Shown: piece by piece, positions 1 to 11,424 of the stretch
Layout: each line of letters opens with the position of its first letter
How positions within the stretch are numbered: position 1 is the stretch's first letter
NCBI GenBank assembly: GCA_018971605.1
Contig: JAGXAL010000007.1
Location: 1 to 37,994, forward strand
Origin: Natronospirales bacterium
GTDB taxonomy: Bacteria; Pseudomonadota; Gammaproteobacteria; Natronospirales; REEB76
Length of the DNA: 37,994 bases
Direction: 5' to 3'
The notes under the pieces: generated by a model
The model's database searches: none
Told to the model about the DNA's origin: nothing
What the model saw: only the letters and a program-made list of their open reading frames with translations
Translations under genes and position numbers: made by a program

Positions 1-24
1 TGGAACCCGCTCTCAAAAATGGTT

Positions 25-44
25 GCCGCCGGAGGCGGCTTTTT
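25..44 (+). terminator. Rho-independent terminator for a gene upstream of the window
   Basis: GCCGCC-GGA-GGCGGC followed by TTTTT. Confidence 0.7.
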
Positions 45-56
45 AATCAAGACTGG

Positions 57-128
57 ATTCCCGCTATCGCGGGAATGACGACACGGCGCTTTCGCGAGGA
101 CAAGCTTCGCGGGAATGACGACGCGGCG
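57..128. repeat. Intergenic repeat cluster: ATTCCC-N8-GGGAAT palindrome plus a 40-bp-period near-repeat TCGCGGGAATGACGAC(A/G)CGGCG
   Basis: ATTCCCGCTATCGCGGGAAT at 57-76; TCGCGGGAATGACGACACGGCG at 67-88 and TCGCGGGAATGACGACGCGGCG at 107-128. Confidence 0.65.
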
Positions 129-263
129 GACACGCCGGAATGGCGAGCGCAGCGGGTTGACCGGCTGCGCCGCGCTCCAGGGCAGCCAATGGCTGCCCGC
201 TTGCCGCATGCGGCAAGCCCACATTGCGCGGGGCTTTTCCGTCTTCATGATGTAATCGACGTG

Positions 264-305
264 ACCCCTCACCCTAACCTCTCCCCGGAAACCGGGGCGA
301 GGGGA
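264..305. repeat. Dispersed repeat copy 1 (CCCCTCACCCTARCCTCTCCCC-n-GGGGCGAGGGGA family)
   Basis: Near-identical to 15347-15386. Confidence 0.65.
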
Positions 306-313
306 CAAGGAAA

Positions 314-347
314 AAAGAAAAACCCCGCCGGAGCGGGGTTTTTCTTT
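314..347 (-). terminator. Rho-independent terminator downstream of groEL (symmetrical, could act on both strands)
   Basis: 15-bp perfect stem AAAGAAAAACCCCGC-CGGA-GCGGGGTTTTTCTTT, immediately after the groEL stop. Confidence 0.85.
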
Positions 348-364
348 CCGACTTACTTGTCAGA

Positions 365-2011
<1,647 letters not shown>

Positions 2012-2052
2012 CTAAATGAAATGGGATGGATGAATTCGGGATGAAAAGCGGA

Positions 2053-2346
2053 TCACTTGCCGCCGACGATGGCGATGATCTCGTCTTCCTTCACCGCGAC
2101 GTATTCCACGTCGTCAATCTTGAACTCGGAACCGGCGTACTTGCCGATCAGCACCTTGTCGCCCGGCTTGACGGTCGGGGCCAGCAGCTGGCCGTTGTCC
2201 AGGGTGCGACCCTTGCCGACGGCGATGACTTCGCCTTTCATGGGCTTTTCTTTGGCGGTGTCGGGGATGACAATGCCGCCCGCAGATTTGGTTTCCGACT
2301 CGAGGCGCTTGATGATCACCCGGTCGTGAAGTGGTTGCAGCTTCAT
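2053..2346 (-). CDS. groES: Co-chaperonin GroES
   Basis: MKLQPLHDRVIIKRLESETKSAGGIVIPDTAKEKPMKGEV...; upstream of groEL. Confidence 0.99.
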   Translation of the reverse strand: MKLQPLHDRVIIKRLESETKSAGGIVIPDTAKEKPMKGEVIAVGKGRTLDNGQLLAPTVKPGDKVLIGKYAGSEFKIDDVEYVAVKEDEIIAIVGGK

Positions 2347-2414
2347 GGAAAGACTCTCCTGACGAAATGTTTTCTTGGGTTGACGGGTCTAAAACGTCGA
2401 GCGGCGGAATCCTA

Positions 2415-2441
2415 TTAGCACTCCGCCGCGCCGAGTGCTAA
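2415..2441. promoter_or_regulatory. CIRCE operator (HrcA binding site) upstream of groES
   Basis: Exact TTAGCACTC-N9-GAGTGCTAA (TTAGCACTCCGCCGCGCCGAGTGCTAA). Confidence 0.95.
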
Positions 2442-2499
2442 TGATAAGGTCGAATCCCGCAGAGTCAAGGCTTGACGCGTTGTATAGTTGCAGAAATTT

Positions 2500-2826
2500 A
2501 TGCCTGAAAATCATATAGTTGTGTTATCCACCGCCCCTGACCAGAAGTCAGCGGAGAACATTGCCGCGGCGTTGGTGGAGCAGCGCCTGGCCGCCTGCGT
2601 CAACCTGCTGCCGGGAGTCACTTCCATATATAGGTGGAAAGACGAGGTGAAGCGGGAACCGGAATGCCTGCTGCTCATCAAAACCAGCGCCGACCGCTTC
2701 GAGGCCTTACGCCAGCGCTTGCGCGAACTCCATCCCTACGAGTTGCCCGAGATCATTGCGCTTGCTATCGGCGCGGGGGACCCTGACTATCTGGCTTGGC
2801 TGACCGAGAGTACCCGTCCCAGATGA
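2500..2826 (+). CDS. cutA: Divalent-cation tolerance protein CutA
   Basis: MPENHIVVLSTAPDQKSAENIAAALVEQRLAACVNLLPGVTSIYRWKDEV...; ATG at 2500 preferred over TTG at 2488. Confidence 0.93.
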   Translation: MPENHIVVLSTAPDQKSAENIAAALVEQRLAACVNLLPGVTSIYRWKDEVKREPECLLLIKTSADRFEALRQRLRELHPYELPEIIALAIGAGDPDYLAWLTESTRPR

Positions 2827-5048
2827 AAAAAGCGTTCTGGCTATCCGCACTTCTCGCCCTGCTTCCGGCACTTGCACTGGCGCAGACGGACTGGCAGCCG
2901 CTGCCGCCCGACCAGGCGTATCGCCTGCAGGTGCAGCCGCAAAACGGCGTGGTCATGGCGCATTGGGACATCCAGTCCGGCTATTACCTCTACAAGCACA
3001 AATTTCAGTTCATCAGCAAGACACCGGACGTGACGCTGAAGAACGCTCAATTCCCGGCGGGCGAAACCCACACCGACCAGTTTTTCGGCACCCAGGAAAT
3101 CTACCGCGGCGGCGTCACCGCCAGCATTCCCTATACCGGCTCCGGTGCGTTGGCGTTGGAAGTGACCTACCAGGGCTGCGCGGATCATGGCTTCTGCTAT
3201 CCACCGCAGACCAAAACCTTCAACCTGACCCTGGCGGCTGCGCCCAGCACCGGGGTGCATCCTCCAGATCTCGCGGCACTGGTGGCGGGCACCGGAAGCA
3301 CCAACAGTTTTCCGCCGCCCGATCAGGTGTTTCATTTCAGCGCGTACGCCAAGGATGCCAACACCATCGAAGCGGTTTGGCAAATCGCCAGCGGCTATTA
3401 CCTGTACCGGCAGAAATTCCATTTTGCCAGCAATGACTCGAACATGTCGCTGGGCGCGCCGGACTTCCCGCAAGGCCAGATCGAGACCGATCCGTACTTT
3501 GGTACCCAGGAAATTTATCGCAATGCTGTAAGCGCCATGATCCCTGTGACACGTGCGGGCAACGAAACACGCCTGCCGCTGACGGTTACCTATCAAGGCT
3601 GCGCCGACAAAGGCTTGTGTTACGCACCCATTACCAAGACCGTGGACATCAATTTCACCGCGCCGGGCGTGGCGGCCCTTCCCGCAGCTGGCGCGACACC
3701 GTTGACCGCAGCGAGTATCGCGCCGGTGTCACAGCAGAACCAGCTCGCCGAACTGATCCGCAGTGGCAACCTCGCCTGGGTGCTGCTGGTGTTTCTGGGT
3801 CTCGGCATCGCGCTGTGTTTCACGCCCTGCGTGCTGCCGATGATTCCCATCATCGCGGGCCTGATTGCCGGTCAACAGAACAAACCTTCTGCGCTGCGTG
3901 CGTTTTCGATGTCGCTCACCTATGTCATCGCCATGGCGCTGACTTACACGGTGGCCGGGGTGGTGGTGGCGCTGGTCGGCGCCAACGTGCAAGCCTGGTT
4001 CCAGAATCCCTGGATTGTGAGCGTGTTTGCGCTGATTTTCGTGCTGTTGGCACTCTCCATGTTCGGCGTGTATCAGTTGCAAATGCCGGCCGCCATTCAA
4101 ACGCGGCTCGTGGGCCTCAGCAATACCCAGAAAGGCGGCGCCTTCGTGGGCGTTGGCCTCATGGGCGTGCTTTCGGCGCTGATTGTTGGTCCCTGCATCA
4201 CTGCGCCGTTGGTGGCAGCGCTGCTGGTGATCGGTCAGAGCGGCGATCCGCTGCGCGGCGGCCTGAGCCTGTTTGCGCTCGGTCTCGGCATGGGCGTGCC
4301 GCTGCTGATCGTCGGCACCTCGGCAGGCAAGCTGCTGCCCAAGGCCGGCGCGTGGATGACGGCGATCAAGTATTTCCTCGGCGTATTACTGCTCGCAGTC
4401 GCCATCTGGTTCCTGTCGCGCATCCTGCCGGGCGCGGTAGCGCTCGCATTGTGGGCTGCGCTCGCCATCGTCTGCGGCGTTTACCTATTACTGCAGAAAA
4501 CCTCCGCGCAGAGCTGGCGGCGCCTGTGGCAGGGGGTGGGTGTGCTCGTGGGGATTTATGGAGTGGTGATGCTGGTAGGCGCGGCCAGCGGCGCCACTGA
4601 TCCGCTGCAACCGCTGGCACGCTTCACCGGGCGCGCTGCAAGCGTGAAGAGCGCTGCACAAGGATTGCAATTCACGCGTATCAAAACCGTGGCGGATCTG
4701 GATCAGGCCGTCGCGGCGGCGAGCGCCAAGCATCAGACCGTGATGCTGGATTTCTACGCTGACTGGTGTGTGTCCTGCAAGGAACTGCAGCAGGGTGCGT
4801 TCCGCGATCCCACCGTGATTGCGGCGCTCGCCAACACGCGACTCCTGGAAGCCGATGTCACCGCCAACGATGTCGCCGATCAAGCGCTGCTCAGGCACTT
4901 CGGCATTTACGGCCCGCCCAGCGTCATGTTCTTCGATGCTCACGGACAGGAACTCAAGGACCAGCGCGTGGTCGGTTACATGGACGCGCAGGATTTCGCG
5001 GCACGCGTGCGCCAGGCATTCGCAAGCCATACAGGAATCGGAAGTTGA
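2823..5048 (+). CDS. dsbD: Thiol:disulfide interchange protein DsbD with two tandem N-terminal DsbD-alpha domains
   Basis: ATGA overlap with cutA; signal peptide; two ...YQGCADxGxCYxPxTK... modules; membrane domain with CFTPCVLPM; C-terminal thioredoxin-like FYADWCVSCK. Confidence 0.95.
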   Translation: MKKAFWLSALLALLPALALAQTDWQPLPPDQAYRLQVQPQNGVVMAHWDIQSGYYLYKHKFQFISKTPDVTLKNAQFPAGETHTDQFFGTQEIYRGGVTASIPYTGSGALALEVTYQGCADHGFCYPPQTKTFNLTLAAAPSTGVHPPDLAALVAGTGSTNSFPPPDQVFHFSAYAKDANTIEAVWQIASGYYLYRQKFHFASNDSNMSLGAPDFPQGQIETDPYFGTQEIYRNAVSAMIPVTRAGNETRLPLTVTYQGCADKGLCYAPITKTVDINFTAPGVAALPAAGATPLTAASIAPVSQQNQLAELIRSGNLAWVLLVFLGLGIALCFTPCVLPMIPIIAGLIAGQQNKPSALRAFSMSLTYVIAMALTYTVAGVVVALVGANVQAWFQNPWIVSVFALIFVLLALSMFGVYQLQMPAAIQTRLVGLSNTQKGGAFVGVGLMGVLSALIVGPCITAPLVAALLVIGQSGDPLRGGLSLFALGLGMGVPLLIVGTSAGKLLPKAGAWMTAIKYFLGVLLLAVAIWFLSRILPGAVALALWAALAIVCGVYLLLQKTSAQSWRRLWQGVGVLVGIYGVVMLVGAASGATDPLQPLARFTGRAASVKSAAQGLQFTRIKTVADLDQAVAAASAKHQTVMLDFYADWCVSCKELQQGAFRDPTVIAALANTRLLEADVTANDVADQALLRHFGIYGPPSVMFFDAHGQELKDQRVVGYMDAQDFAARVRQAFASHTGIGS

Positions 5049-5686
5049 AACACGCTCAAACCACCGGACTGGTGATCGCCATCCTGATCGCGGCCGCGGC
5101 TGCCGGTTTCGGCGTGTACGCGTGGATGCAGCCGTTGCACCACCCGGCCGCCACCACGCCGGTCGCGCAAACCTCGGCACCCGCAGCGGCCGTGCCCACG
5201 CTCTCGGCCGCACAGGCGCTGGCGCTCTCCATGTACGACCTGCAGGGCAAGAGCCACACGCTCGACGACTGGCGCGGCAAGGTGTTGCTGGTGAACTTTT
5301 GGGCCACCTGGTGCCCGCCCTGCCGCGCGGAAGTGCCGCTGCTGGTGAAGCTGCAAGCCAAGTACGCTGCCCAGGGTTTACAAGTGGTGGGCATCGCCAC
5401 CGATGAGCAGAACCAACAGGATGTGCGCGACTTCGTCAGGAAAATGGTGGTCAACTACCCGATCCTGATGGGCGGCGGCCACAGCGCCGACATCGTGAAT
5501 GCGCTGGGCGGTGACTTCATCGGCCTGCCGGTCACCGTGGTGGTGGGCAGCGACGGCAAGGTGTTCCGTATCAACCCGGGTGCCATGGACCCCCGGGACG
5601 CTGAAAACCTGGTCCGGGCCGCATTGAGCCTCCCGGCCCTGCCGCCACTCAACCCGGCAATCACGACACAGGCAACGCGCCGCTAA
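5045..5686 (+). CDS. TlpA-like membrane-anchored thiol:disulfide oxidoreductase
   Basis: TTG start overlapping dsbD stop (TTGA); N-terminal TM anchor; VNFWATWCPPCRAEVPLL. Confidence 0.85.
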   Translation: MKHAQTTGLVIAILIAAAAAGFGVYAWMQPLHHPAATTPVAQTSAPAAAVPTLSAAQALALSMYDLQGKSHTLDDWRGKVLLVNFWATWCPPCRAEVPLLVKLQAKYAAQGLQVVGIATDEQNQQDVRDFVRKMVVNYPILMGGGHSADIVNALGGDFIGLPVTVVVGSDGKVFRINPGAMDPRDAENLVRAALSLPALPPLNPAITTQATRR

Positions 5687-5928
5687 CTGCGCGCATCTCC
5701 GTGCTTCTCTCAGGATCAGGCATGGACAAATTGCCTGGCCTGCTTCACAATCCATCCTGCCTGCCAGCCCCAACAACCAAGGCCTGCACAGCCTGCGGAT
5801 TCAAACCTTGGGGTTGCCTCCCGCTCAAGGACGTAGCCACGTCAAGCAATTTGGGCGAGTTTCAAGAATAAAAAGTGTGATATCTTGTCGCTATCTTCGG
5901 CGATACTAGGTATATCTGCAGGCATCAC

Positions 5929-6378
5929 ATGGCAAGTATCCTGGTTCTGAATGGGCCTAACCTGAACTTGCTGGGCGAGCGGGAGCCGGAGCACTACGGT
6001 CATGACAGCCTGCCGGAATTGGAAAAGCGCCTGCAAAGCCAAGCCAAGGCCCTGGGGCACACGCTTGGCGCGTTTCAGAGCAACCACGAAGGCGCGCTTG
6101 TCGACCGGGTACAGCAGGCGCGCCGTGACGGCACCGCGTTCCTGCTGCTCAACCCCGGTGGCTACACCCACAGCAGCGTGGCGCTGCGCGATGCGCTGGC
6201 GGCGGTCAAGCTGCCGTTCATCGAGGTACACGTGAGCAATATCCATGCGCGCGAAGCCTTCCGCCGTCAGTCGTATTTCTCAGATCTGGCCGTCGGCACC
6301 ATCGCGGGCCTTGGCACCCAGGGCTACGAGCTGGCGCTGCTGGCCGCAGACCGCTGGCTTTACTCCCATTCTCACTGA
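5929..6378 (+). CDS. aroQ: Type II 3-dehydroquinate dehydratase
   Basis: [24 protein letters not shown]...[16 protein letters not shown]...[14 protein letters not shown]. Confidence 0.98.
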   Translation: MASILVLNGPNLNLLGEREPEHYGHDSLPELEKRLQSQAKALGHTLGAFQSNHEGALVDRVQQARRDGTAFLLLNPGGYTHSSVALRDALAAVKLPFIEVHVSNIHAREAFRRQSYFSDLAVGTIAGLGTQGYELALLAADRWLYSHSH

Positions 6379-6412
6379 ACCTGCTTAACCTGCTTTATCA
6401 GGGGTAACGCCT

Positions 6413-6886
6413 ATGGACATACGCAAGGTCAAGAAACTCATCGAGCTGCTGGAGGAATCCGGCATCGCCGAAATCGAGATCACCGAAGGCGAGGAATCGG
6501 TGCGCATCAGCCGTTACGGCGGCAGCGCACCGGCCGTCACCCACGCCGTGGCAGCACCTGCCGTGGTCGCCGCCGCACCTGCGGCGGCCACTCCGGCAGC
6601 CGCTCCGGCGGCCGCCGCGCCGGCTACTGCCGGCGGCAAGGAAATTCCTGCCGGCCACCAGGTGAAATCGCCGATGGTGGGCACCTTCTACCGCTCCGCC
6701 GCGCCCGGCGCCAAGGCGTTCGTGGACGTCGGCAGCGTGGTCAAGGAAGGCGACACACTGTGCATCATCGAGGCCATGAAGATGATGAACCAGATCGAGG
6801 CCGACAAGGCCGGCACCGTGAAAGCCATTCTGGCGAACAACGGTGATCCGGTGGAATTCGGCCAGCCGCTGATCGTCATCGAGTAA
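6413..6886 (+). CDS. accB: Acetyl-CoA carboxylase biotin carboxyl carrier protein
   Basis: [32 protein letters not shown]...; biotinylation motif EAMKMMN. Confidence 0.98.
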   Translation: MDIRKVKKLIELLEESGIAEIEITEGEESVRISRYGGSAPAVTHAVAAPAVVAAAPAAATPAAAPAAAAPATAGGKEIPAGHQVKSPMVGTFYRSAAPGAKAFVDVGSVVKEGDTLCIIEAMKMMNQIEADKAGTVKAILANNGDPVEFGQPLIVIE

Positions 6887-6925
6887 GCCGCCATCGCCGC
6901 CAAAACCACAAGCCGCAGCCCGGCG

Positions 6926-8266
6926 ATGCTCGACAAGATCGTGATCGCCAACCGCGGCGAAATCGCGCTGCGCATCTTGCGCGCCTGCCGTGAATTGGGG
7001 ATCAAGACCGTCGCGGTATTTTCCACCGCCGACCGCGACTTGAAGCACGTGCGCCTCGCGGATGAAGCCTTGTGCATCGGCCCGCCGGCTTCGGCCGACA
7101 GCTATCTCAACATGCCGGCCATCATCAGCGCCGCCGAGGTCACCGACGCAGTCGCCATCCACCCCGGTTACGGGTTCCTCGCCGAGAATGCGGATTTCGC
7201 CGAACGCGTGGAAAAAAGCGGCTTCATCTTCATCGGCCCGCGCGCCGAGACCATCCGCCTCATGGGCGACAAGGTTTCGGCCAAGCAGGCCATGCAGAAA
7301 GCCGGCGTACCCACAGTGCCGGGCTCCGAAGGGGCGCTCACGGATGATCTCAAGCACACCATGGCGGCTGCCAGGAAAATCGGCTATCCAGTCATCATCA
7401 AGGCTTCGGGCGGCGGCGGCGGGCGCGGCATGCGGGTGGTGCACAGCGAAGCCGCACTCATGTCGGCCATCAACATGACCAAGGCCGAAGCCAAAGCGGC
7501 TTTCGGCAACGACGCGGTGTACATGGAGAAATTCCTGGAACGCCCGCGCCACATTGAGTTCCAGGTGCTGGCCGACGGCCAAGGCAACGCGGTGCACTTG
7601 GGTGAGCGCGACTGCTCGATGCAGCGCCGCCACCAGAAAATCATCGAAGAAGCGCCGGCGCCCGGCATCACCGAGAAGCAGCGCCGCAGCATGGGCGAGC
7701 GCGTGGCGGAGGCCTGCGAGGACATCGGTTACCGCGGTGCCGGCACCTTCGAATTCCTGTACCAGGACGGCCAGTTCTATTTCATCGAGATGAACACCCG
7801 CGTGCAGGTCGAGCATCCGGTCACCGAGTGGATCACCGGCATCGACATCGTCAAGTGGCAGCTGATGATCGCCGCCGGCAAGCCGTTCACGCTCAAGCAG
7901 AAAGACATCCAGCTCAAGGGCCATGCCTTCGAGTGCCGCATCAACGCCGAAGACCCCCACAAATTCACGCCTTCGCCGGGCCTCATCACGCGCTGGCACG
8001 CCCCCGGCGGCCCCGGCATCCGCGTGGATTCGCACGCCTACAGTGGCTACACCGTGCCGCCCTACTACGATTCGCTGATCGGCAAGATCATCGCCTACGG
8101 CGACGACCGCGCCTCGGCGCTGGCGCGCATGCGCACGGCACTCCTGGAAACCGTGGTCGAGGGCATCAGCACCAACATCCCGTTGCACCAGGAGCTGTTC
8201 AGCGATTCGGCCTTCATCGCCGGCGGCACCAACATCCACTATCTCGAAAAAAAGTTGGGGCTGTAA
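6926..8266 (+). CDS. accC: Acetyl-CoA carboxylase biotin carboxylase subunit
   Basis: [38 protein letters not shown]... Confidence 0.98.
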   Translation: MLDKIVIANRGEIALRILRACRELGIKTVAVFSTADRDLKHVRLADEALCIGPPASADSYLNMPAIISAAEVTDAVAIHPGYGFLAENADFAERVEKSGFIFIGPRAETIRLMGDKVSAKQAMQKAGVPTVPGSEGALTDDLKHTMAAARKIGYPVIIKASGGGGGRGMRVVHSEAALMSAINMTKAEAKAAFGNDAVYMEKFLERPRHIEFQVLADGQGNAVHLGERDCSMQRRHQKIIEEAPAPGITEKQRRSMGERVAEACEDIGYRGAGTFEFLYQDGQFYFIEMNTRVQVEHPVTEWITGIDIVKWQLMIAAGKPFTLKQKDIQLKGHAFECRINAEDPHKFTPSPGLITRWHAPGGPGIRVDSHAYSGYTVPPYYDSLIGKIIAYGDDRASALARMRTALLETVVEGISTNIPLHQELFSDSAFIAGGTNIHYLEKKLGL

Positions 8267-8275
8267 AAAGAAGTT

Positions 8276-8348
8276 CTGTGTGCTGCGTACTGCGTAAAGA
8301 ATCGGAATCCACTCTTCATTTGCAGCACACGGAACGCAGCACGCAGTA
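8276..8348. repeat. Imperfect inverted repeat, GTGCTGCGTACTGCGT family, copy 1
   Basis: Left arm TGTGCTGCGTACTGCGTA; right arm ACGCAGCACGCAGTAC; same motif at 18669-18740. Confidence 0.7.
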
Positions 8349-8354
8349 CTTTTT

Positions 8355-9239
8355 ATGGCCTGGCTTCAACTTGAGGTGACACTCGACGCCGGCAAAGCCG
8401 GGCGCGTCGAGGCGGCACTGCTGACGGCCGGCGCATTGTCGGTGACCTGCCGGGACGCCGGCGACCAGCCATTGTACGCATCCGATCCGCTGCGCCCGCC
8501 GATCTGGCGGCACACGCAGCTGAGCGCGCTGTTTCCCGCCGAGGCTGACCCGGATGCAGTGCGCGCTGTGCTCGCCGCCACGCTCGGCAAGCTGCCGGCA
8601 CACCAACTCGCGCCGCTTGCAGACCGTGACTGGGAGCGCGAATGGCTCAAGAACTTCAAGCCGATGCGCTTCGGCCAGCGCCTGTGGGTCGTGCCGAGCG
8701 CCTACGCGCCGCCTGCTCCCGCCTCGGTCAATATCCGGCTCGACCCGGGCCTGGCCTTCGGCACCGGCACTCACACCAGCACCGCACTGTGCCTCGAATG
8801 GCTGGATGCAGCCACGCTCGCCGGCAAAACCGTGGTGGATTTCGGCTGCGGCTCGGGCATTCTCGCAATCGCCGCGGCGCTGCTGGGTGCCACGCGAGTC
8901 TGGGCGGTGGATAATGACGGCCAAGCGCTTGCCGCGACACGCAAAAACGCCAGCCGCAACCACGTGAACGCCCATTTTGAAATTGGTCCGCCCGAATCTG
9001 CGCCGGCCGAGCCGGTGGACGTGGTGCTCGCCAACATCCTGGCGGCGCCGCTGATCGAACTCGCAGGGCGCTTTGCGGCATTGCTGAAACCCGGGGGAGA
9101 ACTGGTGCTTTCCGGTATCCTTGCGGAGCAGGAGCGCGAGCTGCGTGCCGCTTATGCTCCGTGGTTCCGCTTCGACCGCGGCGCGCAACGCGAAGAATGG
9201 CGGCGGCTGGATGCGCGCCGCAACTCCGGAACCCATTGA
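8355..9239 (+). CDS. prmA: Ribosomal protein L11 methyltransferase
   Basis: LDPGLAFGTGTHTSTALCLEWLD...VVDFGCGSGILAIAAALLGA. Confidence 0.97.
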   Translation: MAWLQLEVTLDAGKAGRVEAALLTAGALSVTCRDAGDQPLYASDPLRPPIWRHTQLSALFPAEADPDAVRAVLAATLGKLPAHQLAPLADRDWEREWLKNFKPMRFGQRLWVVPSAYAPPAPASVNIRLDPGLAFGTGTHTSTALCLEWLDAATLAGKTVVDFGCGSGILAIAAALLGATRVWAVDNDGQALAATRKNASRNHVNAHFEIGPPESAPAEPVDVVLANILAAPLIELAGRFAALLKPGGELVLSGILAEQERELRAAYAPWFRFDRGAQREEWRRLDARRNSGTH

Positions 9240-10273
9240 TGCTCACCACCTGCACCGCCTGCGGCACCCAATTCCGTGTCAACACCACGCAGCTGCGCGC
9301 GGTCCACGGCCTGGTGCGCTGCAGCCGCTGTCATAGCGTGTTCGACGCCTTTGAAACCCTGCGCGAGGAATTCGAGCCGGCGCCAAACGTAACCGATGCC
9401 GGCCCAGCCGAGGATTTGGCTGAACTCAAGCAGGAAATCACGGCGCCCAAGGTCGAGACTGTCGAGCCCATCGGCATCCAAGCCGCCAGTCCGCCTCCGC
9501 CGGTGATGGACGTGAAGATCACGGCCGGCGACAAGAAGCCCCCGCCGCCGATGGACGACTTGTTCGCGGATTTATGGGGCGAGCCCGCCGCAGCCAAACC
9601 CGCAGAGCCCGCGCCGGCTGCAGCACCGCGGCAGGAACCCCTGCTCATCGAGGATCACATCCCCAAGCCCCCGGAACTCGAGCGCGATCAGGCGCTGTAC
9701 CGTGGCACGCATCTGCCGCCGCGCGAAAGTCGCACAGTACCGCGAGCCCCACGACCGCACTGGCACATCACCCTCAGCCGCTGGGCCTGGGGTGTCACCC
9801 TGCTGATCGTGTTGCTGGTCATCCAGTTGCTCAATGCCAACCGCCAGGCGCTGAGCGCGACCGCGGTAATCGGGCCGTCGCTGGCAGCGGTGTATTCCGC
9901 CCTGGGCCACCCGCTGCAAGCCTCCCCGCAACTGAGCACCTGGCTGGTCAGCAACATCAACGTCACCTCCGATCCGGAGACGCCCGGCGCGCTGTCCATC
10001 ACCGGCAGCCTGCAGAACAACGCGAGCTTCGCCCAAGTCTGGCCGCTGCTGCGCGTGGAACTCACTGATCGCTACGGCGACCCGCTGCGCGCCCGCGACT
10101 TCACGTCCAGCGAGTATTTGCCGCCGAGTCAGCCGGCCACCTGGCTGGACAGCGGCATAGCCACGCGTTTCCGCATTGATGTGGTGGACCCGGGTCCGGA
10201 TACCGTGGGATTCCAGGTGCAGGCCTGCCTCGACGTGCACAACCAGCGCCAATGCGGCAGCAGCGGCAGCTGA
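9239..10273 (+). CDS. Zinc-ribbon, DUF3426-containing membrane protein
   Basis: TGATG overlap with prmA; MLTTCTACGTQFRVNTTQLRAVHGLVRCSRCHSVFDAFETL; single TM; DUF3426-like C-terminus. Confidence 0.88.
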   Translation: MLTTCTACGTQFRVNTTQLRAVHGLVRCSRCHSVFDAFETLREEFEPAPNVTDAGPAEDLAELKQEITAPKVETVEPIGIQAASPPPPVMDVKITAGDKKPPPPMDDLFADLWGEPAAAKPAEPAPAAAPRQEPLLIEDHIPKPPELERDQALYRGTHLPPRESRTVPRAPRPHWHITLSRWAWGVTLLIVLLVIQLLNANRQALSATAVIGPSLAAVYSALGHPLQASPQLSTWLVSNINVTSDPETPGALSITGSLQNNASFAQVWPLLRVELTDRYGDPLRARDFTSSEYLPPSQPATWLDSGIATRFRIDVVDPGPDTVGFQVQACLDVHNQRQCGSSGS

Positions 10274-10371
10274 TCTGCGCAGCTTGCTCGCGATACTGCG
10301 CGAAGCTCCGCCGAACATTCCCGCGCATGCAATGCGCATTCGCATAAAACGCGGCGCTGAAAATTTCAAGT

Positions 10372-10399
10372 TTGACACTCGCCGGTTTACCGTTATTAT
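10372..10399 (+). promoter_or_regulatory. Predicted sigma70 promoter of dusB-fis
   Basis: TTGACA (10372-10377), 16-nt spacer, TATTAT (10394-10399). Confidence 0.65.
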
Positions 10400-10437
10400 C
10401 CCGCGCCTGTTCCCGGCTTCTCGCACGACGCACACAC

Positions 10438-11424
10438 ATGCGTATAGGGCCCTATTCTTTGCGCAACCCGGCGGTCTTGGCGCCGATGGCAGGCGTGACT
10501 GACCGGCCTTTCCGCCAGTTGTGCCTGCGCCTGGGCGCAGGCTTGGCGGTTTCCGAAATGCTTACCGCGCAGGTGGCGCTCTACGACAGCGCCAAGAGCC
10601 GCCGGCGGCGTGACCACGAGGGTGAAGCCGAGCCGCGCATCGTGCAGATCGCCGGCGGCGAACCCGGCATGCTCGCCGAGGCGGCACGCCGCAACGCCGG
10701 CGAAGGCGCGCAAATCCTCGACATCAACATGGGTTGCCCCGCAAAAAAAGTCTGCAACAAGGCCGCAGGTTCGGCGCTGTTGCAGGACGAAAACCTGGTT
10801 GGACAAATTCTGGATGCGGTGGTGAAGGCGGTGGACATACCGGTGACGCTCAAAATCCGCACCGGCTGGGACCGCGAACACAAGAACGGCGTTCGCATTG
10901 CGAAAATCGCCGAACAGGCCGGCATCTGCGCGCTGGCGGTACATGGCCGCACGCGCGCCGATCTGTACGGCGGCGAAGCCGAATACGAAACCATCCGCGC
11001 CATCAAGAACAGCGTCGGCATCCCAGTCATCGCCAACGGCGACGTGGATTCGCCCGAAAAGGCCCGGGCAGTACTGGCGCAAACCGGTGCCGACGCGGTC
11101 ATGATCGGACGCGCCGCGCAGGGGCGGCCGTGGATATTCCGCAAAATCGTGCATTTTTTGGCGACCGGCAAGAAACTGCCGCCGCCGGAAGCCGGCGAAA
11201 TCGCTGCTGTCATGCTGACGCACCTCGACAATTTGTACGCGTTTTACGGCGAATTCACCGGCTTGCGCATGGCGCGCAAGCATCTCGGTTGGTATCTGAA
11301 AACCGTGCCGCATGCGGCCGGCCTGAAGGAACAGTTGATGCGGGTGGAAACCGCGGCGGCGCAGCGCTCGCTGGTCCGCAGTTTATTCGGGGACAACAAC
11401 AACGAACTGGAGTTGGCGGCATGA
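10438..11424 (+). CDS. dusB: tRNA-dihydrouridine synthase DusB
   Basis: MRIGPYSLRNPAVLAPMAGVTDRPFRQLC...INMGCPAKKVCNKAAGSALL; followed by fis. Confidence 0.97.
   Translation: MRIGPYSLRNPAVLAPMAGVTDRPFRQLCLRLGAGLAVSEMLTAQVALYDSAKSRRRRDHEGEAEPRIVQIAGGEPGMLAEAARRNAGEGAQILDINMGCPAKKVCNKAAGSALLQDENLVGQILDAVVKAVDIPVTLKIRTGWDREHKNGVRIAKIAEQAGICALAVHGRTRADLYGGEAEYETIRAIKNSVGIPVIANGDVDSPEKARAVLAQTGADAVMIGRAAQGRPWIFRKIVHFLATGKKLPPPEAGEIAAVMLTHLDNLYAFYGEFTGLRMARKHLGWYLKTVPHAAGLKEQLMRVETAAAQRSLVRSLFGDNNNELELAA

Noticed and set aside
5687-5928. Possible sRNA or riboswitch in the 240-bp gap before aroQ
   Set aside because: Only weak inverted repeats (CCAAGG/CCTTGG) and no convincing terminator or conserved motif visible.
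6398-8239. 613-aa minus-strand ORF antisense to accB/accC
   Set aside because: Shadow ORF of high-GC codon usage; composition (Asp/His/Arg/Ala-rich) resembles reverse reading of real genes, and the plus strand is clearly accB-accC.
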